Assembly: GCF_026248825.1 (NCBI RefSeq)
Contig: NZ_CP110973.1
Coordinates: forward strand, 868,001-932,000
Reading direction: 5' to 3'
DNA: 64,000 nucleotides
Source of the DNA: Larkinella insperata
Lineage (GTDB): Bacteria; Bacteroidota; Bacteroidia; Cytophagales; Spirosomataceae
The notes below the pieces were generated by a model that saw nothing but the letters and a program-made list of their open reading frames with translations, was not told where the DNA came from and ran no database searches. Every line of letters starts with the position of its first letter. Position 1 is the stretch's first letter. A program made the position numbers and the translations under genes. Shown one piece after another: positions 34,132 to 43,234 of the stretch.

Positions 34132-36207
34132 ATGAGTTTCCTATATCCTTCTTTTCTGTTTGGGCTACTGGCTGTCTCTGTCCCTGTTGCCATTCACTTA
34201 TTTAATTTCCGCCGGACGCGCCGGGTGTTTTTCACCAACGTCGCCCTGCTGAAAACCGTCCAGACCGAAACCAAATCGTTCCGGCGGCTGAAACACTACC
34301 TGATTCTGCTGTTCCGGTCGTTGTTTGTCATCTGTCTCGTACTCGCGTTTGCCCAGCCGTTTATTCCCAGCAAAAGCCGATTGGGTTTGTCAAGAACGGG
34401 CCTGACGAGTCTGTACCTGGATAACTCGTACAGTATGCAGAACGAGCTGAACGAAAAACGGTATCTCGACATTGCCACCAGTAAGCTGGATCAACTCCTG
34501 GGACTTTTTCGCAATGCAACTTCGCTACAGCTGGTTACCAATGATTTCAGCAGCCAAGAACAAACCGTTGGTACGGCCGATGCCCTCCGCGACCGCGTCA
34601 CTACCATCCGGTTTGCGCACACGCCCCGCACCCTGGCTGATGTATACCGTCGGCAGCTAAACCTGCTGGCCACCAACAACCCGAGTGGTCCGAACCAGTT
34701 GTTCTGGTTTTCCGATTTTCAGAAAAGCACCGTTGGCGACCTGTCCCGGCTGAGCATTGACACCACCAACCGGCTTTTTCTGGTACCGCTGGAGACCCAG
34801 CCTACCAAAAACGTTTTCGTAGATTCAGTCTGGCTCAGCACCCCGTTTATCCGCGAATTGCAGAATAACACGCTCAACGTTCGCGTCCGGAATAGTGGCG
34901 AAGAATCGGTGCGCAACCTGCCCATTAAACTCTTTATCGACCAAACTCAGGTGTCGACGGCTTCGGTTACCTTGCCGGGCAAGGGAGAGGCCACGGCCAG
35001 CCTGAACTTCAACGTCACCCAAAAAGGGTTTCGGCGGGGCCGCATCACGTTTGAAGACTATCCGATTACCTTCGACAATGAATACTACTTCGTCATTCAG
35101 GCGTCGCCGTCCATTCGGGTTCTGCACCTGTACGACCAGAAGAGCGAGGCCAATTACGTCGAGAACGTTTACGGCAACGACAGTTTGTTTGTCCGGCAGA
35201 GTTTTAGCGCCCAGAACGTGGACGTGGGCCAGTTTAAAACCGCCGATCTGGTTGTGCTGGAAGGACTCAATCAGGTTGGCGGCACCTTGCGCAGTGAACT
35301 CGAACGGTTTGTGCGTCAGGGCGGCAGCCTGATTGTGATTCCGCCCACCACGCCAAACGCCACCGCCTGGTCGTCGTTTCTGGCAAGTTTGGGCGCGGGT
35401 GGTCTGCAAACCCAGACCCCTCCCCTGCCTTCATCTCAACCGCTTTCGGCTCCCAACCGTCAGAGTCCATTCTTTCGGGATATTTTCGAGCGGACCAGCC
35501 AGCAGGGCATCGAAAATCTGCCCAACGCCGTGCCGGTATGGCAATGGCGGGTGGTGGGCGAACGGCTGCTGACTCTCCGCAACGGCACGCCTTTCCTGAC
35601 GCAATCCCGGACGGGCGGTTCGGCTGGTGGTCAGGTTTATATTTTTGCCAGCCCATTGAATACCGACTACGGGAATCTTGCCCAGCACGCGCTGTTTGTG
35701 CCCATCATGTACAAAATTGCCGCGTTGAGCGTACGGCCCCAGCGTACGGCCTACTCGTTTGACGAAAATACCATTGATATCGGGGTCAGTAATGCCTCCC
35801 CCAACGCCGTCTATAAGTTGAAGCGTGACAAACTGGAGATCATTCCCATCCAGCGCGTAAACGGCACGCAACTGATTATGGAACTGCCCAAAAGCAACCA
35901 GTTGAACGACGGCCAGCAACTGGCTTCGGGGTATTACGAATTGCAACTGAACGGTAAAACGGAGAAGTTGCTGGCGTTTAACCACGGCAACCGGGAGTCG
36001 CAGATGGATTTTTATACATCCGACGAACTCCGGCGCATCTTTGCGGGCCAGCCCAATGTACAAGTCTTTGACAGCATTCAGGACGATGATTTTGTCGACG
36101 AACTCCGGCAGCAAAATCTGGGCACCAACCTGTGGAAATACTTTATCATTGCCGCCCTGGTTTTTCTGCTGGCGGAGGTAGCCGTGATCCGGTTTATGAA
36201 AGGGTAA
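34132..36207 (+). CDS. BatA/aerotolerance-type membrane protein with N-terminal two-helix domain
   Basis: 691 residues from the ATG at 34132; the TTG three bases earlier adds one codon only. The N-terminus (SFLYPSFLFGLLAVSVPVAIHLFNFRR) is the two-helix BatA N-terminal domain found in Bacteroidota. A short linker and another helix (LILLFRSLFVICLVLAFAQP) follow. The middle resembles a von Willebrand A-like fold with a loosely conserved LYLDNSYSMQ (a DxSxS-like motif) near residue 95. A glutamine-amidotransferase-like subdomain is possible near 370-430. A final helix lies near the C-terminus. Function in this family is not firmly known; envelope stress or regulation is inferred. The DUF58 gene at 62168 is a typical partner type but is far away. 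Confidence 0.85.
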   Translation: MSFLYPSFLFGLLAVSVPVAIHLFNFRRTRRVFFTNVALLKTVQTETKSFRRLKHYLILLFRSLFVICLVLAFAQPFIPSKSRLGLSRTGLTSLYLDNSYSMQNELNEKRYLDIATSKLDQLLGLFRNATSLQLVTNDFSSQEQTVGTADALRDRVTTIRFAHTPRTLADVYRRQLNLLATNNPSGPNQLFWFSDFQKSTVGDLSRLSIDTTNRLFLVPLETQPTKNVFVDSVWLSTPFIRELQNNTLNVRVRNSGEESVRNLPIKLFIDQTQVSTASVTLPGKGEATASLNFNVTQKGFRRGRITFEDYPITFDNEYYFVIQASPSIRVLHLYDQKSEANYVENVYGNDSLFVRQSFSAQNVDVGQFKTADLVVLEGLNQVGGTLRSELERFVRQGGSLIVIPPTTPNATAWSSFLASLGAGGLQTQTPPLPSSQPLSAPNRQSPFFRDIFERTSQQGIENLPNAVPVWQWRVVGERLLTLRNGTPFLTQSRTGGSAGGQVYIFASPLNTDYGNLAQHALFVPIMYKIAALSVRPQRTAYSFDENTIDIGVSNASPNAVYKLKRDKLEIIPIQRVNGTQLIMELPKSNQLNDGQQLASGYYELQLNGKTEKLLAFNHGNRESQMDFYTSDELRRIFAGQPNVQVFDSIQDDDFVDELRQQNLGTNLWKYFIIAALVFLLAEVAVIRFMKG

Positions 36208-36221
36208 TGGCTCTCAGCAGG

Positions 36222-36713
36222 CTATCTGCGCTCCCAGACCACAAAATCAAACGCTACGGCGTGCCGGTCGTCGGTGGGATGATGCCGTCGGCTCACTTCC
36301 CGCCAGTTGGCTTTGTCAAAATCTGGAAACCAGGCGTCGCCGTCAAAAGAAGCCTTCACTTCCGTGAGGTACAGTCGGTCAGCGAAGGGAATGGCCTGTC
36401 GGTAGATCTCGGAACCCCCAATCACGAATATTTCCGGAACAGCGGTTTTTCGGGCTTCTTCCAGCGCTTTTTCCAAGGAGTCAACCACCACAACGCCTGC
36501 GGGCTGGTAATCTGGATTGCGGGTGATGACGACGTTCAGGCGGTTAGGCAGCGGCTTTCCCAGCGACTCGAATGTTTTCCGGCCCATCAGGATCGGGTGC
36601 CCGGAGGTAGTTTGTTTGAAGTATTTGAAATCGTCAGGCAAGTGCCACACCAAATCATTTTCCCGTCCGATGACCCCTTTTTCGGCAACGGCGGCAATTA
36701 AGCTAATCAGCAT
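36222..36713 (-). CDS. folA: Dihydrofolate reductase
   Basis: 163 residues from the ATG at 36713 (MLISLIAAVAEKGVIGRENDLVWHLPDD). The family features are the NADPH-binding GRKTFESLGKPLP loop, the VVITRNPDY strand, IFVIGGSEIYRQA and the acidic substrate residue in WHLPDDFKYF. It reduces dihydrofolate to tetrahydrofolate. The start codon lies four bases after the fmt stop; together they supply and use one-carbon folates for initiator tRNA formylation. Confidence 0.96.
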   Translation of the reverse strand: MLISLIAAVAEKGVIGRENDLVWHLPDDFKYFKQTTSGHPILMGRKTFESLGKPLPNRLNVVITRNPDYQPAGVVVVDSLEKALEEARKTAVPEIFVIGGSEIYRQAIPFADRLYLTEVKASFDGDAWFPDFDKANWREVSRRHHPTDDRHAVAFDFVVWERR

Positions 36714-36717
36714 TCTC

Positions 36718-37629
36718 TCAGATTTTATTCCCCCTAAAATAGTCTCCAATCGTCATTTTCCGCTTTCCCTCGGCCTGCAGTTCGTCTACCGACAACCAGG
36801 CATCCTCGGCTTTGATGAGCAGCGTATTTTTGCCATCCGAATAAGCCTCCCCGGGTTCTGCCGAAAAAGGGGATTGGTTGGCCACCGAAACGGCGTAAAT
36901 CTTGTAGGCTTTCCCGTTGATTTTCGTCCAGGCCGTTGGATAAGGCGACATGCCCCGCACGAAATCCCGAACAGCTTCCGCCGATTGAAACCAGTTGATT
37001 TCACAGGTTTCGCGGTGAATTTTTGGAGCCATTTTCAGTTCATCCACCGCTGGCTGCGGAATACGCGGATACGTCCCCGACTCAATTGCCCGAACGGTTT
37101 TCAGCACCAGCCCCGCACCCCGTTCCATCAGCCGGTCGTGAAGCGTTCCGGCGGTGTCCTGCACATGAATCGGTTCGGTTTCCTGAAAAATCATCTGGCC
37201 GGTATCGATTTCTTTTTCGATGAAAAACGTCGTCACACCGGTTTCTTGTTCGCCGTTAATGATGGCCCAGTTGATCGGAGCCGCTCCCCGGTATTGCGGG
37301 AGCAGCGAAGCGTGCAGGTTGAAGGTGCCAATCCGGGGCATAGCCCAAACCACTTCCGGCAACATCCGAAACGCAACAACTACCTGTAAGTCGGCCTGAT
37401 AGCTTTGCAGTTGTTCCAGAAAATCCGGATCGCGCAGCTTTTCAGGCTGCAATACTGGAATACCGGCCGCCACCGCTGCCCGCTTCACGGGCGATTCGGT
37501 CAGTTGCTGTCCGCGTCCGGCCGGTCGGTCGGGGGCCGTCACAGCTGCCACCACCTGACAGCCGTCGTCAAGCAGTTTTTGCAGGCTGGCAACCGCGAAA
37601 TCGGGCGTCCCCATAAATACGATGCGCAA
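36718..37629 (-). CDS. fmt: Methionyl-tRNA formyltransferase
   Basis: 303 residues from a TTG at 37629, giving MRIVFMGTPDFAVASLQ, which matches the family N-terminus. Another TTG at 37644 would add five residues, and the first ATG lies inside the family start, so TTG is the likely start. The 10-formyl-THF-binding motif is HASLLPQYRGAAPINWAI, with the conserved Asn, His and Asp nearby (GTFNLHASLL, EIDTGQM). It formylates Met-tRNA(fMet). It precedes folA with four bases between. Confidence 0.94.
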   Translation of the reverse strand: MRIVFMGTPDFAVASLQKLLDDGCQVVAAVTAPDRPAGRGQQLTESPVKRAAVAAGIPVLQPEKLRDPDFLEQLQSYQADLQVVVAFRMLPEVVWAMPRIGTFNLHASLLPQYRGAAPINWAIINGEQETGVTTFFIEKEIDTGQMIFQETEPIHVQDTAGTLHDRLMERGAGLVLKTVRAIESGTYPRIPQPAVDELKMAPKIHRETCEINWFQSAEAVRDFVRGMSPYPTAWTKINGKAYKIYAVSVANQSPFSAEPGEAYSDGKNTLLIKAEDAWLSVDELQAEGKRKMTIGDYFRGNKI

Positions 37630-37684
37630 AGAATTACTTCTCAAAACCGTAACTAGTTATTTGCTCGAATTGCTGATTAGAGCG

Positions 37685-37715
37685 TTGGGAGAATCCCACG
37701 GAATTGTTATTTTTG
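37685..37715 (+). promoter_or_regulatory. Promoter of greA leader
   Basis: TTG at 37685-37687, a 20-base spacer containing a TGGGA/TCCCA hairpin, and TATTTTTG at 37708-37715, a perfect -7 box. Transcription would begin near 37721, giving a leader of about 220 bases before greA. Confidence 0.6.
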
Positions 37716-37720
37716 TCCTC

Positions 37721-37940
37721 CTAAGTTCCACTATGAGTAGTCGAACAGCTATCCATACGATTCCGCAGAAAGGTTCCTGACGCTTCCTACAAAGAAACAA
37801 GATTTTGTATGGAGAACGGTCAGCGAACCGTTCTTTTCTTTTTTGTAGCCAAATCAACCGCTGGTGGTTTGCTGCAGCAGGACCGTAAGTGCTTAGGAAC
37901 AATGAAACTAAAGGCAAAAGAATTTATAGAGTAATGTAAC
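37721..37940 (+). ncRNA. Long greA leader with internal terminator (candidate leader RNA)
   Basis: The 311-base gap between fmt (minus strand) and greA (plus strand) holds no convincing gene: a minus-strand frame of 86 residues at 37657-37917 crosses the promoter and terminator and is not protein-like. The inferred transcript runs from about 37721, reaches a strong terminator-like hairpin at 37813-37845, and would need to read through about 95 more bases to reach greA. Terminated transcripts would be about 120 bases long. The E. coli greA leader is known to yield short terminated RNAs (GraL); the likeness here is in arrangement only. Confidence 0.4.
37813..37845 (+). terminator. Terminator-like hairpin inside the greA leader
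   Basis: AGAACGGT (37813-37820) pairs perfectly with ACCGTTCT (37827-37834) around a CAGCGA loop, followed by a T-rich tail TTTCTTTTTTG. No plus-strand gene precedes it, so it acts either as an attenuator of greA or as the end of a small RNA. Confidence 0.65.
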
Positions 37941-38414
37941 ATGGGTAAAATTTCGTATTACACCGAAGAAGGACTTTCGAGGCTGAAAGCCGAATTAAAT
38001 GAGCTCAAAACCAAAGGCCGAACTGATATTGCCCGCCAAATAGCCGAAGCCCGCGATAAAGGTGACCTGAGCGAAAACGCCGAATACGACGCAGCAAAAG
38101 ATGCACAAGGTTTGCTGGAAATGAAGATTTCGAAGATGGAAGAAATCATTTCGAACGCTCGTCTGCTGGATGAATCCTCGATTGACACCTCACAGGTATC
38201 GGTTTTATCGACTGTAAAGATTAAAAACCGAAAAAACGGTGCCACCGTGACGTATACGCTGGTATCGGAAGAAGAAGCCGATCTGAAGTTGGGGAAAATC
38301 TCCGTAGGATCTCCCATCGGTAAAGGCTTACTGGGCAAAAAAGTGGGCGATACTACTGAAATCAAGGTTCCGGCCGGTACGCTGGAATTTGAAGTACTCG
38401 AAATCGGACGTTAA
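37941..38414 (+). CDS. greA: GreA, transcript cleavage factor
   Basis: 157 residues. The coiled-coil N-terminal domain begins YYTEEGLSRLKAELNELKTKGR and includes the tip acidic residues in GDLSENAEYDAAKD. The C-terminal domain has the family signature GSPIGKGLLGKKVGDTTE. GreA stimulates RNA cleavage by backtracked RNA polymerase and restores elongation. It is followed by a HIT-family gene, separated by 92 bases that contain a palindromic element. Confidence 0.96.
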   Translation: MGKISYYTEEGLSRLKAELNELKTKGRTDIARQIAEARDKGDLSENAEYDAAKDAQGLLEMKISKMEEIISNARLLDESSIDTSQVSVLSTVKIKNRKNGATVTYTLVSEEEADLKLGKISVGSPIGKGLLGKKVGDTTEIKVPAGTLEFEVLEIGR

Positions 38415-38419
38415 TTTTT

Positions 38420-38496
38420 AATGACCAATGAACAATGAACCAGGCAGCTACCCGGGTAGCATTGCCTCTTTTACTGTTCATTATTCATTGGTCTTT
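38420..38496. repeat. Palindromic intergenic repeat (family A)
   Basis: AATGACCAATGAACAATGAA (left arm 38420-38440) and its inverted copy TTCATTATTCATTGGTCTTT (right arm 38476-38496) match at about 19 of 21 positions. The loop is about 35 bases and contains a CCCGGG. It lies between greA and the HIT gene. Confidence 0.6.
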
Positions 38497-38506
38497 ATTG
38501 CATCCT

Positions 38507-38896
38507 ATGGCTTCCATCTTCTCCCGCATTGTCAACGGCGAAATTCCGGCGCATAAAATTGCCGAAACCGACGACTACCTGGCTTTTCTGGACGCATTTC
38601 CCGTCGTGAAAGGACATACCCTGGTTATTCCGAAGCAGGAAATTGATTACCTGTTTGATCTGGATGACGAGTTGTATGCCGGGCTGATGAAATTTGCCAA
38701 ACAGATTGCCCCCGCCATCGAAAAAGCCATTCCCTGCCAACGAATCGGCGTATCGGTCATTGGCCTGGAAGTGCCGCACGCTCACGTTCACCTGATTCCG
38801 TTAAACAGCATGGCGGACATGAACTTCAATAATAAACTGAAAATGAGCCAGGAGGAGCTGGCCGAAGTAGCCGCTCACATCCGGAGCTTCCTCTAA
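38507..38896 (+). CDS. HIT-family nucleotide hydrolase (histidine triad)
   Basis: 129 residues from the ATG at 38507 (MASIFSRIVNGEIPAHKIAET); the open frame extends upstream through the palindromic repeat but is not protein-like there. The histidine triad is in PHAHVHLIPLN (H-x-H-x-H). These enzymes hydrolyse aminoacyl- or amino-substituted nucleoside monophosphates. It follows greA on the same strand. A link between them is not known from sequence. Confidence 0.93.
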   Translation: MASIFSRIVNGEIPAHKIAETDDYLAFLDAFPVVKGHTLVIPKQEIDYLFDLDDELYAGLMKFAKQIAPAIEKAIPCQRIGVSVIGLEVPHAHVHLIPLNSMADMNFNNKLKMSQEELAEVAAHIRSFL

Positions 38897-38935
38897 CGTT
38901 CCCACCTGCACAGCCGGGTTGACAGGTACAGCGTG

Positions 38936-39934
38936 TTATTTCAAAACCGCTTTCAACGCATTCGTCGCCGAAACCGGCGACGTTTTTTCGTATAAAACCG
39001 TATAAACCATCTCCACAATCGGCATCGAAACACCGTAGTGCTGGTTGATTTCGTGAATGCTTTTGACGGCATAATAGCCTTCTGCAATCATATTCATTTC
39101 CATTTGCGCCGATTGTACGCTGTACCCGCGCCCAATCAGGTGCCCGAATGTCCGGTTGCGGCTGAACGGCGAATAAGCCGTCACCAGCAAATCGCCCAGA
39201 TAAGCCGACGCGCTCAGATCGCGCTGCATCGGGTAAACCGTATCCACAAACCGACGGATTTCCTGCATGGCGTTGGACACCAGAACCGCCTGAAAGTTAT
39301 CGCCGTAGCCTAATCCGTGCGTAATCCCGCAGGCCAGCGCAATAATGTTTTTCATGACGGCGCAGTATTCCACCCCGTAGATATCGTCGAGCGGAGAAGT
39401 TTGAACGAAACGGCCGTTGAACAAGTGCGCCACTTCCGAAGCAAATTCCAGATTTTGGGAAGCAATGGTCAAATACGACTGTTTTTCGAGAGCAACTTCT
39501 TCCGCATGGCAAGGCCCGGCAATGACGGCAATCCGACCGGCGGGCACTTCAAAGCTCTGCTCCGCCCAATCCGTGACCAGTTGGTTTTTTTCGGGAATCA
39601 TGCCTTTTATGGCAGAAATAACACTTTTTCCGGCCAGGTGCGCGGGCTTCACCCCTTTCAGCGCATCACTGACAAAAGCCGCCGGAACCGCCAGAATGAT
39701 GTGGTCGCTCACGCTCAGCGCATCCTTGATTTTCGTGCAGACCCGCACTTTCCGGGGGCTGATCTGAACGTCGCTCAGGTAGCTGGGGTTGTGGTGAAAT
39801 TTCTTGATGTGGTCGGCGTCCCGCTGGCTTCGCAACCACCAGCGAACGTGGTTGTTTCCTTCCGATAAGATTTTAATGATCGCGGTGGCCCAACTGCCAC
39901 CACCCACAACGGTTATCCGAGCGGCTTGATTCAT
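38936..39934 (-). CDS. gpsA: Glycerol-3-phosphate dehydrogenase (NAD(P)+)
   Basis: 332 residues from the ATG at 39934 (MNQAARITVVGGGSWATAIIKIL); the frame extends a further 20 codons upstream but without homology-like content. The Rossmann motif is VVGGGSWATA. VISAIKGMIPEKN and GPCHAEEV follow, and the substrate-binding NIIALACGITHGLGYGDN is of GpsA type. It reduces dihydroxyacetone phosphate to sn-glycerol 3-phosphate for phospholipid synthesis. It converges with the HIT gene, with 39 bases between. Confidence 0.93.
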   Translation of the reverse strand: MNQAARITVVGGGSWATAIIKILSEGNNHVRWWLRSQRDADHIKKFHHNPSYLSDVQISPRKVRVCTKIKDALSVSDHIILAVPAAFVSDALKGVKPAHLAGKSVISAIKGMIPEKNQLVTDWAEQSFEVPAGRIAVIAGPCHAEEVALEKQSYLTIASQNLEFASEVAHLFNGRFVQTSPLDDIYGVEYCAVMKNIIALACGITHGLGYGDNFQAVLVSNAMQEIRRFVDTVYPMQRDLSASAYLGDLLVTAYSPFSRNRTFGHLIGRGYSVQSAQMEMNMIAEGYYAVKSIHEINQHYGVSMPIVEMVYTVLYEKTSPVSATNALKAVLK

Positions 39935-40055
39935 AGGTGTTTTGATTGAGAAGATAGAACAGAGAACAGAGAGAAAAAACTTTCGACGCGTCAATCGGTC
40001 CGTCTTTTATCTCCTGTCTACCCTCTTTAGTCTTTGAGTAAAGGTCCGCAAAATA

Positions 40056-40093
40056 CAAAAAACGCCCGCACCTCTCAATTGGGCAGGCGTTTT
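40056..40093 (-). terminator. Rho-independent terminator of the efflux adaptor gene
   Basis: On the minus strand AAAACGCCTGCCC and GGGCGTTTTTTG form an imperfect stem around AATTGAGAGGTGC, followed by TTTTTTG. It lies 31 bases after the stop of the adaptor gene (40124). Confidence 0.75.
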
Positions 40094-40123
40094 CGCTTTC
40101 TCAACCTAATCGTTCAATTATAA

Positions 40124-41542
40124 TTATTCAGCCGGTTTTTCCGGTTTTTTGTCTTTGTTGGGATCCCGTTTCACCACCAAATCGCCATCTTTCAAGCGCT
40201 TCGATACCGCAATGAATGGCCCGGAAACGACTTCTTCACCGGGCTTCAGCCCCGATTTAATTTCGATGTTGTCAAAATCACTGATACCGGTTTTGACTTC
40301 CCGCTGAACTACCTTGTCGTTCTGACGAACAAACACAATCTCCTTAACTTCCTCTTTTTTAGTGGGTGCCTGATTGGCCGGTTTATTTTCCTGGTTACCA
40401 TCCTCATCATTCGGGTTGCGGTTCATTGCTTCCTGAGCGGCTCCCCGGGTTGTGACGGCGGCAATCGGAACGGCCAGAACGCCGGGCCGCCGGTCGGTAA
40501 TTACTTCAACGGAGGCCGTCATGCCCGGTTTTAAGGGATACGTCCGCTTGGCCCGCTGCGCCAGCAGGTCTTTGTAAGAGCTGTTGAGAACTTTGATCCG
40601 GACTTCGAACTCGGTTACGGCATCCGTTGAAAGGCTGGAGGAAGCACCACTGCTCGAACCGGTAGCGGCCAGCCCATTGGCAGTATTGGCTATTTCGGTA
40701 ACAATCCCTTTGAATTTGCGGTTTGTCGTTGAGTAGGCATCCACATCAATATCAGCGGTATCGCCCACACTGACACGTACGATGTCGTTTTCGTTGACAT
40801 TCACCCGAACTTCCATGTTGTTCAGGTTGGCAATCCGGAGCATTTCCGTACCCGCCATTTGCGACGTTCCGACCACGCGCTCGCCCAACTCAACGTTCAG
40901 CTTGGAAACGGTGCCGTTTACCGGCGCATAAATGGTTGTTTTTCGCAGGTTTTCGGTGGCGTCCCGCAAGCCTGCTTCGGCTCCGGCCACGTTAAACTCA
41001 GCCGCCTTGATGTTAGCCTGAACCGACTCGATTTCCTGTCGGGCCACGTTGTAATCCGCTTCGATCTGTTCAAAATCGGCCGCAGAAATTACTTTATCAG
41101 CCAGTAACTTTTTATTTCGCTCATACGTGGCTCTGGCGCGAATAAGCCGGGCCTGGGCCTGGGCCGCCAATGCTTTGGTTTGCTGGAACTGAGCCCGGCT
41201 GGAATTGACCGTAGCGCGGGCGCGGGCCAGCAGCGACTCGTAGTTATCCGGACGAATCTTTAGCAGCAGTTGCCCTTTTTTAACGGAGTCCCCTTCGGCA
41301 ATGTACAGGGCAATGATTTCTCCGGACACATCCGGACTGATTTTCACTTCGACTTCCGGCTGAACCCGGCCCGAAGCGCTGACCCGCTCGATAATGTCAA
41401 CTTTCTTGACTGCGGTAAAATCAACCTCGGTTGGTTTTTCTTTCCCAATCAGCCCAGCTTGCTTGGCGGCTACCAACCCGCCGATCAACAGGACCACAAC
41501 ACCGCCTAATATCCACCAGATGCGGTTTGATTTACGTTTCAT
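40124..41542 (-). CDS. Efflux periplasmic adaptor (MacA/HlyD-type membrane fusion protein)
   Basis: 472 residues from the ATG at 41542. One N-terminal membrane helix lies at about 9-27. The barrel-sandwich hybrid domain includes SGRVQPEVEVKISPDVSGEI. A long coiled coil of Ala, Gln and Arg follows (about 100-190), then the beta-barrel and membrane-proximal domain with TIYAPVNGTVSKLNVELGE. This is the adaptor that bridges an inner-membrane pump and an outer-membrane channel. The TolC-like gene is 110 bases upstream in the same orientation, and an ABC ATPase and permease lie further upstream, so a MacAB-TolC-like system is probable. Confidence 0.9.
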   Translation of the reverse strand: MKRKSNRIWWILGGVVVLLIGGLVAAKQAGLIGKEKPTEVDFTAVKKVDIIERVSASGRVQPEVEVKISPDVSGEIIALYIAEGDSVKKGQLLLKIRPDNYESLLARARATVNSSRAQFQQTKALAAQAQARLIRARATYERNKKLLADKVISAADFEQIEADYNVARQEIESVQANIKAAEFNVAGAEAGLRDATENLRKTTIYAPVNGTVSKLNVELGERVVGTSQMAGTEMLRIANLNNMEVRVNVNENDIVRVSVGDTADIDVDAYSTTNRKFKGIVTEIANTANGLAATGSSSGASSSLSTDAVTEFEVRIKVLNSSYKDLLAQRAKRTYPLKPGMTASVEVITDRRPGVLAVPIAAVTTRGAAQEAMNRNPNDEDGNQENKPANQAPTKKEEVKEIVFVRQNDKVVQREVKTGISDFDNIEIKSGLKPGEEVVSGPFIAVSKRLKDGDLVVKRDPNKDKKPEKPAE

Positions 41543-41546
41543 ACGC

Positions 41547-41652
41547 GAATGTTGAACAATGAATAATGAGCATGGATAGGATATTGAACACGCGATCTTC
41601 ACATGGAAAGATGCAAATTATTCAATATTCATTATTCAATGTTCATTATTCG
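41547..41652. repeat. Palindromic intergenic repeat (family A)
   Basis: GAATGTTGAACAATGAATAA (from 41547) and an inverted, partly duplicated arm (CAATATTCATTATTCAATG and TTCATTATTCG, about 41618-41652) fill nearly the whole gap between the TolC stop and the adaptor start. Match is about 80 percent by eye over 23 positions. Confidence 0.5.
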
Positions 41653-43173
41653 CTAAAAAGATAATGGTTTGTTTTGGTAAAAATCAAGGATTTTTGTCCG
41701 GAAAATATAATCAAATTTCGCTTGTACCAAGTTAGCCCGGGCTTTGTCCAGGTTATTTTTGGCAATATTATAATCTACTGAATTTAAAGCACCGGCGTTG
41801 AATCGACTTTCGGCCGCCCGAAAAGCCTGCTCCAGCGACTCCACTTGGATTGATGTAGCCCGGAATCGATTGGCCCCGGCTAACATATTGGTGTACGCCG
41901 TTTCAATGTTTTGCCGCAACGTCAATCGGGCATTCTGCGCATTCAACTCGGCGGTTTGCTGCTGAATCTTGGCGGTAGTAATCTGATTGCGCGACTGAAA
42001 ATTTGTAAAAATTGGAATGCGCAAGCTAACAGACAAGGAGCGGTTCAGGTTATTGGTAACTTGATCGACGAAACCAACTCTTGAAGAGTTTGATCCATAA
42101 ACCGTTTGGAAAATGGGTTCTTGTATACCATTGACTAAAATAAACTGACCGGGTATCTGCTGTTGTGTCACACGGCTGGTGTCACGCGAACTTTGACGGT
42201 TTGTACTTGATACAAAAGTGTAGAGGCTGGCATTCAACGTTAGAGAAGGATACAGTGCCCCCTTGGCTACTTCAACACCGGCAGCCGCACTGCGTACTCG
42301 CAAATCGGCACCTTGAATATCTGGCATATTTTCCAGTGCTATGTTATAGACCTGTTGGGCTGTGGCCGAGTACGGAGAAAACGTCGGATCGGGTACTTCC
42401 ATGCGTTCGACATCGATATTCTGTCCACCCGGCACATTCATGGCTTGCAACAAAGCTAGCTTAGCCAGATCGAGATTATTTTGAGCCGTAACGATGGCTA
42501 GTTCATCATTGGCAACCTGAGCCCGTAGATCAAAGAGTTGAGCTTCCGCCAAAGTACCGGCATTGACCAACTTTTCCGTCCGTTCGAGTTGCCCCCGCGT
42601 GGTAGCCACCTGCCCCCGCGCGATTTCCAGTTGTTCCTGATAAGTCAATACGTTCAGATAGCTCTGAACAACCGTTAAGGCTACGGTATTATTGGTTGCT
42701 AGTAATTCTTTCTGACTGGCGTCCCGCGCTAAATCATATTGCTTGATCGTGTTGCGCTGGGAGAATCCATTGAAAATTGTCAGCGATGAATTAAGCTGGT
42801 AATTACTTGAACTTACGCTCTGCTGAGGAATAACAGTGTTGGTAAACGGGTCAATCTGCCGCCCCCCACCACTCAAGGATTGATTCGCACCAAAAGAAGC
42901 ATTAGGAAGCAGATTCAGACGGGATTGGCGCAACTGCAAATCGCTGCTTTCCACTTGCAACTGACCCCGGCGGGCCTGAATATTGTTCTGCAAGGCAATT
43001 TCAACACATTGCCGCAGCGAGTAAACGGTTGAGCCCGTTGAACTAGCCGCTGCCGGCGTGTTTTGCACAGTTGTCTGAGCATCTGCTACATGCACGCTAA
43101 GCCCCAGTAGCGATGCCAGGATCGTCAATCTAAACCGGTTCACCGGGCCTTTGTTGGTAGTAAATCGCTTCAT
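41653..43173 (-). CDS. TolC-family outer-membrane efflux channel
   Basis: 506 residues. A signal peptide ends near residue 33 (HVADAQ). The two-fold repeated TolC pattern follows, with SLRQCVEIALQNN at the start of the first half and long helical coiled coils rich in Ala, Gln, Asn and Leu. RAAESRFNAGALNSVDYNIAKNNLDKA and FDYIFRTKILDFYQ close the second half. It forms the outer channel for the adaptor encoded downstream. The start codon lies 61 bases from the divergently transcribed aminotransferase gene. Confidence 0.92.
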   Translation of the reverse strand: MKRFTTNKGPVNRFRLTILASLLGLSVHVADAQTTVQNTPAAASSTGSTVYSLRQCVEIALQNNIQARRGQLQVESSDLQLRQSRLNLLPNASFGANQSLSGGGRQIDPFTNTVIPQQSVSSSNYQLNSSLTIFNGFSQRNTIKQYDLARDASQKELLATNNTVALTVVQSYLNVLTYQEQLEIARGQVATTRGQLERTEKLVNAGTLAEAQLFDLRAQVANDELAIVTAQNNLDLAKLALLQAMNVPGGQNIDVERMEVPDPTFSPYSATAQQVYNIALENMPDIQGADLRVRSAAAGVEVAKGALYPSLTLNASLYTFVSSTNRQSSRDTSRVTQQQIPGQFILVNGIQEPIFQTVYGSNSSRVGFVDQVTNNLNRSLSVSLRIPIFTNFQSRNQITTAKIQQQTAELNAQNARLTLRQNIETAYTNMLAGANRFRATSIQVESLEQAFRAAESRFNAGALNSVDYNIAKNNLDKARANLVQAKFDYIFRTKILDFYQNKPLSF

Positions 43174-43234
43174 GGTTGTTCAATGTTACAAAGTATCTTG
43201 CGTACTCTTTACTTATTTTAGATAAACGGTGAAA

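Noticed and set aside
37657..37917. Minus-strand frame of 86 residues in the greA leader
   Set aside because: It runs across the greA promoter and terminator and matches no family.
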